44,460 nt of DNA from Caldilineaceae bacterium (lineage in GTDB: Bacteria > Chloroflexota > Anaerolineae > Caldilineales > Caldilineaceae), in contig JAHBVH010000070.1 of assembly GCA_019637645.1 (NCBI GenBank), positions 1-44,460 on the forward strand. The letters run 5' to 3'. Position 1 is the stretch's first letter; every line of letters starts with the position of its first letter. Of the stretch, positions 24,549 to 33,046 are shown piece by piece. The notes beneath the pieces are model-generated. The model worked only from the letters and a program-made list of their open reading frames with translations, was not told the origin of the DNA and searched no databases. The translations under genes were made by a program, and so were the position numbers.

Positions 24549-25988
24549 ATGCGACAAAATTCAGAAAAATGGGCGCATTTCGTAGTGCAACCGTCCCCCA
24601 ATCACACGCCATTCAACGTGATTGTTGTGGGTGCGGGGATGGCGGGTCTGGTGGCCGCCCGCTTATTGCATGACAGCGGTTGCCAAGTTACCGTGGTGGA
24701 GGCGCGCAATCGCCTAGGTGGACGGATTTGGACCGATCAACGGTGGGGGGCCCCCTGTGATCTTGGCGCGTCGTGGATCCATGGGGCGGACAACAATCCG
24801 CTGACGAATTGGTCCCAAAGCTTGGGCATTGATCTCGCCGTGACCTCGGATGAGACCCGCTTTGTTGTCGCGAATGGTCAGTTTCAGGCAGAGGAGCAGG
24901 TACAACGACGGGCTTGGCGCAGCCGCCTCTATGCCAACCGCGCCATCAAACGGCAATCGGCGCGGCTCCAACGTGCGTTGGCGGCAGGTCGTCCGCCGAC
25001 GATTTCGTTGGCCGATGCACTCGATCCGCTTCTCAGCAGCCGCCGGTTGCGCCCCATTGATCGCCGCATGCTCGCTTGGCGGGTCGCTCTGGCCGAAGGA
25101 GTCCAAGGCGCGCCAGCCGACCAACTCGATCTACGCGAGTGGTTTCCAAAAGAGACCGCGATGGTCAATGCCTTGCCGCGTGGGGGGTACAGTCAATTGA
25201 TCGGAGACGCGGCCCAGGGGCTAACGATTCATCTTGACCAGCCAGTCCAAGCGATCCAATATGATGACTTTGGGGTGCAAGTAACGACGACCGCGGGTAC
25301 TTATCGTGGGGATGCTGTGGTGGTGACAGTGCCGCTTGGGATCCTAAAAAGTGAGCAACTCCAGTTTGATCCGCCCTTGCCCGCGGCCAAACAGCAAGCC
25401 ATTCGCCGCATTGGCTATGGGGGGGACGGCGTCTTGAATAAAATCGTGCTTCGCTTCCCCCGCGTCTTTTGGCCGGAAAGTCATAATCGATTCTTGGCCT
25501 TGCTCGATGAACCAGCCCGGCGCGGCATTTTTACCTCTTGGCTCAGCCTAGCGCCCATTGTCCAGGCACCGGTGCTCATGTCCTTTACCGACGGCCACAC
25601 GGGGGCCGCCTTTGATCGCAACGCGACAGACGAAGAGGTACTACAACAGGCGATGCTCACCTTGCAGCGCATGTTTGGGCAGCCCGTGCCCGAGCCAGTA
25701 GACTTTATCTTTACCCGTTGGCTCAGTGATACGTGGGCCTTGGGCAGTTATTCCTACCCTATTGTGGGCAATAACAGCCAAGATCGCTTGACCTATGCCG
25801 AACCGCTTGCCGATCGGCTCTACTTTGCAGGCGAAGCCACCCACCTTACCCAATACGGCACTGTCCACGCGGCTTTGGAATCCGGCGCGGCTGCGGCTAT
25901 GCGTATCGCCGAGACCCATCTCCAATTGCCGAGCAGCGCCTTTACCCCACCTTGGCGTACCCCACCTACCCTACTCCTGCCCTCTTAG
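24549..25988 (+). CDS. Flavin monoamine oxidase family protein
   Basis: About 479 residues. The N-terminal FAD motif VIVVGAGMAGLVAA is followed by VVEARNRLGGRIW, the GG doublet typical of amine oxidases, and ASWIHG. The C-terminal FAD/substrate motif reads YFAGEATHLTQYGTVHAALESG, as in polyamine and monoamine oxidases. The enzyme should oxidise an amine with release of aldehyde and H2O2; its substrate may be a polyamine, but this is inferred from family only. The open frame starts at a GTG three codons earlier; I prefer the ATG at 24549, with AGG about nine bases upstream. It converges with the peptide ABC operon, only five bases from its end. Confidence 0.92.
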   Translation: MRQNSEKWAHFVVQPSPNHTPFNVIVVGAGMAGLVAARLLHDSGCQVTVVEARNRLGGRIWTDQRWGAPCDLGASWIHGADNNPLTNWSQSLGIDLAVTSDETRFVVANGQFQAEEQVQRRAWRSRLYANRAIKRQSARLQRALAAGRPPTISLADALDPLLSSRRLRPIDRRMLAWRVALAEGVQGAPADQLDLREWFPKETAMVNALPRGGYSQLIGDAAQGLTIHLDQPVQAIQYDDFGVQVTTTAGTYRGDAVVVTVPLGILKSEQLQFDPPLPAAKQQAIRRIGYGGDGVLNKIVLRFPRVFWPESHNRFLALLDEPARRGIFTSWLSLAPIVQAPVLMSFTDGHTGAAFDRNATDEEVLQQAMLTLQRMFGQPVPEPVDFIFTRWLSDTWALGSYSYPIVGNNSQDRLTYAEPLADRLYFAGEATHLTQYGTVHAALESGAAAAMRIAETHLQLPSSAFTPPWRTPPTLLLPS

Positions 25989-25992
25989 TCGC

Positions 25993-26922
25993 TTATTTCT
26001 TTAAGCGGCGTAAGCGGGGATCGAGGGCGTCGCGCAGCCAATCGCCGAGGAGATTCATGCCCAAGGAAGAGAACATAATGGCGAGGCCAGGGAAGGTGGC
26101 GATCCACCAATAGCGCTGGAGATGTTGACGACCGGCCTCTAACATGTTGCCCCAGCTGGGTACATCGGGCGGCACGCTCAACCCCAGGAAACCGAGCCCC
26201 GCTTCATAGAGGATCATGGCGGACATTTCAAAGGTGGCGACGGTGAGGAAGGGACCGATGAGATTGGGCAGGATGTGCTGAAAGAGGATGCGCCCTTGCG
26301 GCACCCCCGTGCTTTGCGCCGCTTCGACATAGACGGAACGCCGTAGCCGGAGGACTTCGCCGCGCACCACGCGCACAAAGATCGGGGCGTCGGTAATGCC
26401 AAAGATGAGGATCACATTGAGCAGGCTGCGGCCCAGCACACCAGCAATAAAGACGACAAAGAGGAGATAGGGCAGGGCCAAGATAATATTGACCACCGTC
26501 ATAATGGCCTGATCGGTACGTCCACCAACAAAACCCGCGAAGAGGCCAATGACTAACCCCAGGCTCCCCGCGATCAAGACCCCAAAGAAGCCAACCTGAA
26601 GCGAAACCCGGCTACCATAGAGAATCCGGCTAAAGAGATCGCGCCCCAATGGATCGGTGCCGAGCAGGTGGCTCCAATCGCCGTCGGCCATCCAAGCGGG
26701 TGGCAATTTGCTGGCCTTGAGATCCTGTTGCAAGGGATCGTGGGGCGCTAGCCACGGGGCAAAGAGCGCGGCGCAGACCACCGCCAGAAACAAGATCAAG
26801 CCCAAGATGCCGGTAAAGTCACGCCCAAGCAGACGCATAAAGGTACGCGCCTGGTCTAGCCAATGGAATGCCCCAGCGCTAGCCCCCGTCGGCGTTGTAG
26901 GCGACATGAGACGATTACTCAT
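25993..26922 (-). CDS. Peptide-type ABC transporter permease (DppC/OppC)
   Basis: 309 residues, with an N-terminal OppC_N-type segment (FTGILGLILFLAVVCAALFAPWLAPHDP) and the conserved HLLGTDPLGRDLFSRILYG motif of DppC-like permeases. The cytoplasmic EAA loop reads YVEAAQSTGVPQGRIL, and GLGFLGLSVPPDVPSWG is a hallmark. Its start overlaps the stop of the DppB gene by eight bases, showing translational coupling. It is the last gene of a leftward operon of binding protein, DppB and DppC. No ATPase genes follow; the next gene is on the opposite strand. Confidence 0.95.
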   Translation of the reverse strand: MSNRLMSPTTPTGASAGAFHWLDQARTFMRLLGRDFTGILGLILFLAVVCAALFAPWLAPHDPLQQDLKASKLPPAWMADGDWSHLLGTDPLGRDLFSRILYGSRVSLQVGFFGVLIAGSLGLVIGLFAGFVGGRTDQAIMTVVNIILALPYLLFVVFIAGVLGRSLLNVILIFGITDAPIFVRVVRGEVLRLRRSVYVEAAQSTGVPQGRILFQHILPNLIGPFLTVATFEMSAMILYEAGLGFLGLSVPPDVPSWGNMLEAGRQHLQRYWWIATFPGLAIMFSSLGMNLLGDWLRDALDPRLRRLKK

Positions 26923-27832
26923 AGCGAATCCTTGGGTCGATCAAGGGATAGGCCAGGTCAACCAGCAAGTTAAGGACAATGACGACGAGGCTCGAAAAGA
27001 GCGCAATCGCCTGTACCAGTGGGAAATCCCGATTTGAGATCGATTCATAGGCCAGCTTGCCCAGTCCCGGCCAAGAAAAGACATTTTCGATCAGCACCGA
27101 ACCGCCCAGCATATAGCCAAATTGGATGCCAATCACACTCACGAGCGCAATGGCCGCGTTGCGCAGCACATGGCGATAGAAAATTGTCTGGTTGGTGAGC
27201 CCTTTGCCACGCGCCGTACGCACATAGTCGTCACCCATAATCTCCATGACGGCAGAACGGGTGAGGCGCACCAGCCGCCCCATGGTGGGCAGGGCCAAGG
27301 TAAAGGCAGGCATCAGCACCGACAAGAAACCCGAACGCCCCGACGTTGGCAGCCACCGCAGGTTTACCGCAAAAATAATGATCAGCACGAGCGCCAACCA
27401 ATAGGCTGGCACAGTTTGGCCCAGCAAGCCGATCAAGCGCCCAAGCGTATCGAGCCACGAGCCGGGGCGTGTTCCCCCCGCCAAGCCCAAGGGAATGGCG
27501 ATCCCAATTGCCATCCCCAGCGCCACAAAGGCCAGTTGGAGCGTGGCAGGTAGGCGCTCTAGCACCAAGGGTAGGGCCGGCAGGCGATAGTGGAGGGAAT
27601 TCCCCAGATCACCAACCGCAGCCTTGGCGACAAAGTCCACAAATTGAAGCGGCAGGGGCCGATCAAAGCCCATGCGCTGGCGAAATTCGGCCCGTTGCTC
27701 GGGGCTCGCCTCGCGCGCCAACATCACCGCCGTAGGATCACCCGTCAGGCGCACCATGAGAAAGACTAGGATAAAGACCCCGAGCAAGACCAACATGGCC
27801 TGCCCGATGATCGAGAAGAGATAACGTTGCAT
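26915..27832 (-). CDS. Peptide-type ABC transporter permease (DppB/OppB)
   Basis: 305 residues of a DppB-like permease: the N-terminal helix RYLFSIIGQAMLVLLGVFIL, FLMVRLTGDP, a membrane body with TVPAYWLALVLI, the EAA loop DYVRTARGKGL, and GGSVLIENVFSWPGLGKL near the end. Every hallmark is present and the length is normal. It is 67 bases downstream of the binding-protein gene, with a tandem-repeat hairpin in that gap, and is coupled to the DppC gene by overlap. Substrate is not determined by the sequence: peptides, nickel and some sugars use this family. Confidence 0.95.
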   Translation of the reverse strand: MQRYLFSIIGQAMLVLLGVFILVFLMVRLTGDPTAVMLAREASPEQRAEFRQRMGFDRPLPLQFVDFVAKAAVGDLGNSLHYRLPALPLVLERLPATLQLAFVALGMAIGIAIPLGLAGGTRPGSWLDTLGRLIGLLGQTVPAYWLALVLIIIFAVNLRWLPTSGRSGFLSVLMPAFTLALPTMGRLVRLTRSAVMEIMGDDYVRTARGKGLTNQTIFYRHVLRNAAIALVSVIGIQFGYMLGGSVLIENVFSWPGLGKLAYESISNRDFPLVQAIALFSSLVVIVLNLLVDLAYPLIDPRIRYE

Positions 27833-27846
27833 AGTTGTAGTTGATG

Positions 27847-27893
27847 GAGAGTAGCGAGTAGAGACCAGTCACCAGTCTCTACTCGCTACTCTC
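27847..27893. repeat. 19-bp hairpin made of GAGTA-type repeats
   Basis: Left arm 27847-27865 and right arm 27875-27893 are perfect complements around a nine-base loop. The arms and the adjacent bases up to the binding-protein stop are a tandem of GAGTAGA/GAGTAGC units. The hairpin sits within the ABC operon, between the binding-protein gene and the permease, where it could protect the upstream mRNA and raise binding-protein levels. Confidence 0.88.
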
Positions 27894-27899
27894 TACTCT

Positions 27900-29474
27900 C
27901 TACTCGCCCGTCACACTCACATTCCACAGGAAGTAATCTTCAGCACCGCGGGGTTGGTAGTTCTGTACCCGCTGATTCACGCCCTCAAAGGCTTGAGGAG
28001 AGTAGAGGAAGACAAAGGGCTGCGTCTCGCTCATATAGGTTTGCAGTTCGCTATACAACGCGGCGCGGGCCGCCACATCCGGGGTGGCAATAATTTGATC
28101 AAGCAACGTGTGGAATTTTTCGTCGGACCAGTTGGCGTAGGCTTGATCTTTACCCACCGCGCCTTGAAGACGGCCATAGGCTTCGTTGAGCGTATTAGAC
28201 CAGCTATCGACAAAGAGCGGCGGCAATTCCTTATTCTCTTCCCGCGTCCAGAAAGCATTGGCCTCGATCAGTTCGAGATCAACTGTAATGCCAACTTCGG
28301 TCAGATAGCCCTGAATGGCCTGACAGACTTCGTTGATGTTGGCATAGGCTGCTTCTGGGCAGGCCATGCCAATGGTAAAGCCATCGGCATAACCAGCTTC
28401 GGCCAAGAGTGTCTTGGCCTGCTCTACATCATAGGCGAGCGGCTCGGTATCGACATAACCGAGGTTGTTTTGGGTCATCAAGCTGACAGCACGGCTGGCC
28501 GCGCCACTAAAGATCGAATCAATAATCGTCTGGACATCGATGGCATGGGCAATGGCCTGGCGCACCTTGACATCCATAATCGGCGTGTCCAGGCCGGTGG
28601 TCATGTTGTTAAAGGCAATATAATAGACCCGATCCACCGGATAGTCGATGACGGTCAGGTCATCGCCAGTTAAGAGGTCCGCCTCGTCCGCGGTCAGGCG
28701 TGGGGCAATGTCAATCTCACCCGCCTGAATGGCGGCCACGCGGGTGGCCGATTCGGGCATAAAGCGGAAGACAACTTCGGCCACCTTAGGATACCCCTCA
28801 CGCCAATAGTTGGGATTGGCGACAACAGTCAGGTGATCGCCTTTGATCCATTCCTTGAACATAAAAGGACCCGTCCCAATGGGGCTCTGGGCAAAGGCAG
28901 CCAACCCCATTTCGGCATGGGCCAGGGGTGGGATCATCGTCCAGCCCGCCACTTGGGCCAACATCAGGGCATTGGGCGCGGCCGTGCTGATCGCAACCGT
29001 ATAGTCATCGACCTTTTCCACCGCGGTTGCAAAGTTCCACTCATTGGCATAGGTCACTTCTGGCTGGGAATAGACTTGCCAGCTATAGACCACCGCGTCG
29101 GCGGTAAAGGCTTCGCCATTGTGGAAGGTCACCCCTTGGCGCAAGTGGAAGGTATAGGTGGTGCCATCTTCGGAAACTTCCCAGCTTTCGGCAAGCGCGG
29201 GTGAATACGTGCCATCCGTTTCGGGAAAGACGAGGCCATCATAAAGGGTCCACGACGCGTTGTCGGCTTGGCGTTCGGGAGCATAGGGCGATTCAATGGC
29301 CGCAATATCGGTGGTGAGCGCAATCGTTAAGGTCCCTTGGGGGCCTTCGGCGGGAGCGGTGGTTTCGGGCCCGGCGCTACTGGTAGGGGCCGCAGCGGGG
29401 ACCGTACACGCGGCTAGGCTAACAGCCAGCACGGCCAGCAACGTCAGTAAGGTCCAAAGTCGTTTTGAATACAT
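27900..29474 (-). CDS. Peptide-type ABC transporter substrate-binding lipoprotein
   Basis: 524 residues of family 5 (SBP_bac_5). The signal peptide ends in the lipobox SLAAC with Cys23, then an Ala/Pro/Thr-rich linker. Body motifs: YDGLVFPETDGTYSPALAESW and TYTFHLRQGVTFHNGEAFTADAVVYS, both characteristic of DppA/OppA-like proteins (only the family pattern is cited here). The C-terminal half is complete. It should capture peptides or similar ligands outside the membrane for the DppBC permease pair. First gene of the operon; its promoter lies in the 620-base region to the right. The hairpin after the stop separates it from the permeases. Confidence 0.94.
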   Translation of the reverse strand: MYSKRLWTLLTLLAVLAVSLAACTVPAAAPTSSAGPETTAPAEGPQGTLTIALTTDIAAIESPYAPERQADNASWTLYDGLVFPETDGTYSPALAESWEVSEDGTTYTFHLRQGVTFHNGEAFTADAVVYSWQVYSQPEVTYANEWNFATAVEKVDDYTVAISTAAPNALMLAQVAGWTMIPPLAHAEMGLAAFAQSPIGTGPFMFKEWIKGDHLTVVANPNYWREGYPKVAEVVFRFMPESATRVAAIQAGEIDIAPRLTADEADLLTGDDLTVIDYPVDRVYYIAFNNMTTGLDTPIMDVKVRQAIAHAIDVQTIIDSIFSGAASRAVSLMTQNNLGYVDTEPLAYDVEQAKTLLAEAGYADGFTIGMACPEAAYANINEVCQAIQGYLTEVGITVDLELIEANAFWTREENKELPPLFVDSWSNTLNEAYGRLQGAVGKDQAYANWSDEKFHTLLDQIIATPDVAARAALYSELQTYMSETQPFVFLYSPQAFEGVNQRVQNYQPRGAEDYFLWNVSVTGE

Positions 29475-30096
29475 TCATTCCTCCTCATCAGAGATCAGTG
29501 GTGGTGGCGTTGGGAAACACTTTGCCAAGAATAAGTAGCTAGTTCTCAGCTGAGGTTGCCCACTACACCGAGAGAAAGCAAACGGTAGGGCAACAATAGC
29601 CAAAGTAGGTTAGCAGGATGTTACGGTTTGGTTATGCTTGATAGCAGCTCTGCCAAATCATGACAATATTTGATGATAAACTTGATGATAAACTTGATGG
29701 TAATCTTCCTGCGTAGGTCTACGGTATTCGTAGCGCTTGGGTCAGTAGGAATTGGTAAGAATCCGGCCATTGGTATGGATTGGATATGGATGTAGTGACA
29801 TGCCAAGCTTTTGCAGGGGATTAGTAGATGTGTTAACAAGCGGCGCACAGAGCGTAACACAATCTGCCAGAGAATGCAACAAGTTAGCCAGATTATTTGA
29901 AGTTCAACCCAAGGAGGTAGGCGAAAAGTGCATAGTTTTACAAACTTTTTACAATTGGCTCCCCATTGTTCATCGCCTGTTAACAGTAGCTCCGTTAAAT
30001 CTAGACGAGAGATTGGTTGCCCCACGCCTTCTCCCTAGCTCAATTTTAACCATCCCAATTTTTCACCGATCAGCAAGATCAAGCGAGTATCATTTC
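29475..30096. other. Long intergenic region between divergent genes
   Basis: 622 bases between the leftward ABC operon and the rightward secreted protein. An open frame from 29752 runs into the secreted protein, but that stretch lacks secretion or family features and the signal peptide begins at 30097. It holds a tandem of TTGATGATAAAC (29670-29700). A 134-codon minus-strand frame (29621-30025) shows no recognisable family. Promoters for both directions must lie here. Confidence 0.6.
29670..29700. repeat. 12-bp tandem repeat
   Basis: TTGATGATAAAC occurs at 29670-29681 and 29682-29693, then a partial TTGATGG (29694-29700). It lies in the divergent promoter region between the peptide ABC operon and the secreted esterase-like gene. 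Confidence 0.75.
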
Positions 30097-32988
30097 ATGC
30101 ATCACAAAGGGACCCAACTTGTTCTCGTTGCCGCCCTCCTGACCCTAGTTTTTCTGGGGTTAGTTCGCGGCACAACCCAAGCCGCGCCGGCTAGCGTAGC
30201 GGGTGTCGCCGCGCCCGCGGCCGTGCAGGCAGCCATTTCCTCAACCCTCAAGCTCGTCGAAGTAGGGCGCTACAGCAGTACGCTGGGCGCTGAAATTTCG
30301 GCCTATGACGAAATGTCCAAACGGCTCTTTGTCACTGGCGATGAATTGCAAATTGTCGATCTCAGCGACCCCAGCAACCCCACCTTGGTCAAGACTTTGC
30401 CCTATGCCGCGACCAGTGTGGATTTCTACAATGGCCTGGCCGCCGTTGCTGTTCCAGCCACCACGGTGACCGAGCCAGGAAAAGTGGTTTTTCTGGATAG
30501 TGATGGCGTGGAACTCGGCGCGTTCACGGTCGGCGCGTTGCCCGATATGGTCACCTTTACGCCCGATGGCAAAAAGGTGTTGACCGCGGATGAAGGCGAG
30601 CCGACTGCCGATGCCGAACCGGCTGGCTCGATCAGCATTATCGATCTGACCCACGGCATCACCACGGCCACGGTCACCACGCTTGGCTTTAGCGCCTATA
30701 ACAGCCGCCAAGCCGATTTGATCAATCAAGGGGTCCGTTTTCTGACAACGACCACCAGCGTTGCCCAGGATCTCCAGCCCGAATATATTGCGGTCTCGCC
30801 GGACAGCCGCATGGCTTGGGTGACATTGCAAGAAGCAAATAGTGTGGCGATTGTGGATATTAGCACCACAGTCATCAGCAAGCTTGTGCCACTAGGGCTC
30901 AAAGATCACAGCCGCGGCCTGCCCAGCGTCACCAGCTATGAATGGCAGAACCGCCCCGTGCTTGGCGTCACCAGCCCCACCATTACCCATACGCAAGGCC
31001 AGCCGATCAACCTCGGCGGCTTTTCCGGCCTCTTCTATGAAGGCACTACGGCAGCGGGCAACTACCGCTTTATTACCCATCCCGATCGCGGGCCGAATGG
31101 CGAGCCAACCGATATTGATGGCGATGGTGTCCTCGAACGTCCCTTTGCCCTACCTAACTTCCAACCAGAATTGGTTCGCTTTGAATTTAGCCCCGTCAGC
31201 GGTCAGTTCACCATTACCCAACGCCTGCCGCTCTTCCGCGCCGATGGCGTCACGCCCCTGACAGGTCTGCCCAACAGCTACACGGGCACCACCGGCCTCA
31301 AGCATGTGGATGAAGAGCCGGTCGATCTCTTTGGCAATCTCCTCCCGCCTGATCCGCTGGGGGCCGACCTGGAGGGGATTGCGGTGGCTGGGGATGGTTC
31401 CTTCTGGATGGTCGATGAATATCGGCCCGCGATCTTTCATTTCGCGCCCAACGGTGTGCTGCAAGAACGCTATGTACCGCAGGGGATAGCCGCCGCGGTG
31501 GGTCAACCGGCTGGTACCTTTGGCGCGGAAGTGCTACCCGAAGTCTATGCACAGCGCCGTGCCAATCGCGGTTTTGAGGCCGTTGCGATTGAAGGCGATA
31601 TTTTGTATGCCTTTATCCAAAGCCCCTTGGACAACCCGGATACAACCAACGATGCCTCTTCACGCGCAGCTAAAAACCTACGCATTGTGGCTTTTGACAC
31701 TGTAAGCGAAACGGTCATAGCCGAATATCTCTACATCCTCCGCGACCCCAGCGCGAGTGGCACGGCGCGCACCGACAAACTCGGTGACGCTACGGCATTA
31801 GGTGGTGGGCGTTTCTTGGTGGCCGAGCGCGATGATCGCACCACGGTAGCGGCCAATAAGCTGATCTTTGAAATCGACCTCAAGGGGGCAACTGATATTC
31901 ATGCCGGGGCCATCATCACGGCCTTTGCCGCGGCCTTCCCCACCAAGACCATTGAACTAGCCACGGTCGATGAGCTAGCCAGCGTCAACATCCGTCCCGT
32001 CTACAAACGCTTGGTGACCAATGTAGGCCCCTTGGGTTATACAGGGATCAGCAAACTCGAAGGCTTGACTTTCATCGATGAGAATACCCTGGCGGTCATC
32101 AACGACAATGACTTTGGCATGTTGGCCGCGCCGATCCCCGGGAATGGCGAGCTGCCCGTCAATCCCGCCCCGGAACCGATCTTGTTGGGGTTGGTGCGCT
32201 TCGACCAGCCCAATGGGTTAGACCCCAGCGACCGCGATGGCGAAGCCAATGGGCCCGCGATCAAGATCCAGAACTGGCCGGTCTTGGGGATGTTTATGCC
32301 CGACGGCATTGCGGCCTACAGTACGAACAACAGTGTCTACTATGTCACCGCCAATGAGGGTGACGCCAGCGATCTTTATGGCGATTCACAGCCAATCAAT
32401 GCACTGACCTTAGACAGCGGGGTCTTCCCCAATGCAGCGACCTTGCAACAAAACGCCAACTTAGGTCGCCTTAAGGCTTCGAATGTGGATGGGGATCTGG
32501 ATGGCGACGGCGATTTTGACCGCCTCTATGTCTACGGTGGTCGCTCCTTCTCCATTTGGGACAGCCACGGCAATCTGGTCTTCGACAGTGGTGAACAATT
32601 AGAGCAACTAACCGCCGCGTTGACACCGGCACTCTTCAACGCCAATGATGGTGACCCCACCAAAGTTGATCAGCGCTCGGATGACAAAGGACCGGAACCG
32701 GAAGGGTTGACCGTTGGCGTCATTGATGGCCGCACCTATGCCTTTGTCGGGCTGGAACGGGCCGGTGGTGGCGTCGTTGTCTTTGATGTCAGCAACCCAC
32801 GGCAACCGACCTTTGTGCAATATGTGCGCAGTGACCTGGATATTTCACCCGAAGGGCTCAAATTTGTCCCAGCAGCCAAGAGTCCCATTGGCGTGCCCCT
32901 GCTAATTGTCACCAATGAAGTCAGCGAAACCACCACGGTCTACGCGATCTACGGTAGCCAGATCCATCTCCCATTGATTCAGAAGTAA
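30097..32988 (+). CDS. Secreted choice-of-anchor I protein with an inserted phytase-like esterase domain
   Basis: 963 residues from the ATG at 30097, where a clean signal peptide starts (MHHKGTQLVLVAALLTLVFL, cleavage near TTQAAPA). Residues 40-271 match the first half of a choice-of-anchor I beta-propeller (LVEVGRYSSTLGAEI, EIVDLSDPSNPT-like turns, ending PLGLKDHS). Residues about 272-705 form a separate domain like PF13449, 'esterase-like activity of phytase': FITHPDRGPNGEPTDIDGDG, WMVDEYRPAIFHF, RRANRGFEAVAI. The propeller then resumes at NGLDPSDRDG (706), with VTANEGDASD and FVGLERAGGGVVVFDVSN. The protein ends IHLPLIQK. It should be extracellular and may hydrolyse phosphoesters; the catalytic function is inferred. 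Confidence 0.88.
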   Translation: MHHKGTQLVLVAALLTLVFLGLVRGTTQAAPASVAGVAAPAAVQAAISSTLKLVEVGRYSSTLGAEISAYDEMSKRLFVTGDELQIVDLSDPSNPTLVKTLPYAATSVDFYNGLAAVAVPATTVTEPGKVVFLDSDGVELGAFTVGALPDMVTFTPDGKKVLTADEGEPTADAEPAGSISIIDLTHGITTATVTTLGFSAYNSRQADLINQGVRFLTTTTSVAQDLQPEYIAVSPDSRMAWVTLQEANSVAIVDISTTVISKLVPLGLKDHSRGLPSVTSYEWQNRPVLGVTSPTITHTQGQPINLGGFSGLFYEGTTAAGNYRFITHPDRGPNGEPTDIDGDGVLERPFALPNFQPELVRFEFSPVSGQFTITQRLPLFRADGVTPLTGLPNSYTGTTGLKHVDEEPVDLFGNLLPPDPLGADLEGIAVAGDGSFWMVDEYRPAIFHFAPNGVLQERYVPQGIAAAVGQPAGTFGAEVLPEVYAQRRANRGFEAVAIEGDILYAFIQSPLDNPDTTNDASSRAAKNLRIVAFDTVSETVIAEYLYILRDPSASGTARTDKLGDATALGGGRFLVAERDDRTTVAANKLIFEIDLKGATDIHAGAIITAFAAAFPTKTIELATVDELASVNIRPVYKRLVTNVGPLGYTGISKLEGLTFIDENTLAVINDNDFGMLAAPIPGNGELPVNPAPEPILLGLVRFDQPNGLDPSDRDGEANGPAIKIQNWPVLGMFMPDGIAAYSTNNSVYYVTANEGDASDLYGDSQPINALTLDSGVFPNAATLQQNANLGRLKASNVDGDLDGDGDFDRLYVYGGRSFSIWDSHGNLVFDSGEQLEQLTAALTPALFNANDGDPTKVDQRSDDKGPEPEGLTVGVIDGRTYAFVGLERAGGGVVVFDVSNPRQPTFVQYVRSDLDISPEGLKFVPAAKSPIGVPLLIVTNEVSETTTVYAIYGSQIHLPLIQK

Positions 32989-33002
32989 ATCGTTTCCCAG
33001 CT

Positions 33003-33046
33003 ATCAAAAAGTGACAGGCACATGAACACGCCTGTCACTTTTTGAT
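33003..33046. terminator. Bidirectional terminator between convergent genes
   Basis: ATCAAAAAGTGACAGGC pairs perfectly with GCCTGTCACTTTTTGAT, a 17-bp stem around a ten-base loop. It begins 15 bases after the stop of the secreted protein and ends at the stop of the hydrolase gene. The A/T-rich base of the stem supplies U tracts in both directions. Confidence 0.92.

Noticed and set aside
27954..28673. 239-codon plus-strand frame opposite the peptide-binding protein
   Set aside because: Antisense of a full-length, well-recognised gene with no motif of its own.
29752..30096. 115-codon N-terminal extension of the secreted protein
   Set aside because: A clean signal peptide begins at 30097; sequence before it has no features, and secreted proteins rarely have such extensions.
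30241..30831. 196-codon minus-strand frame within the esterase-like gene
   Set aside because: Antisense shadow; no motif, and the plus strand encodes clear choice-of-anchor I sequence.
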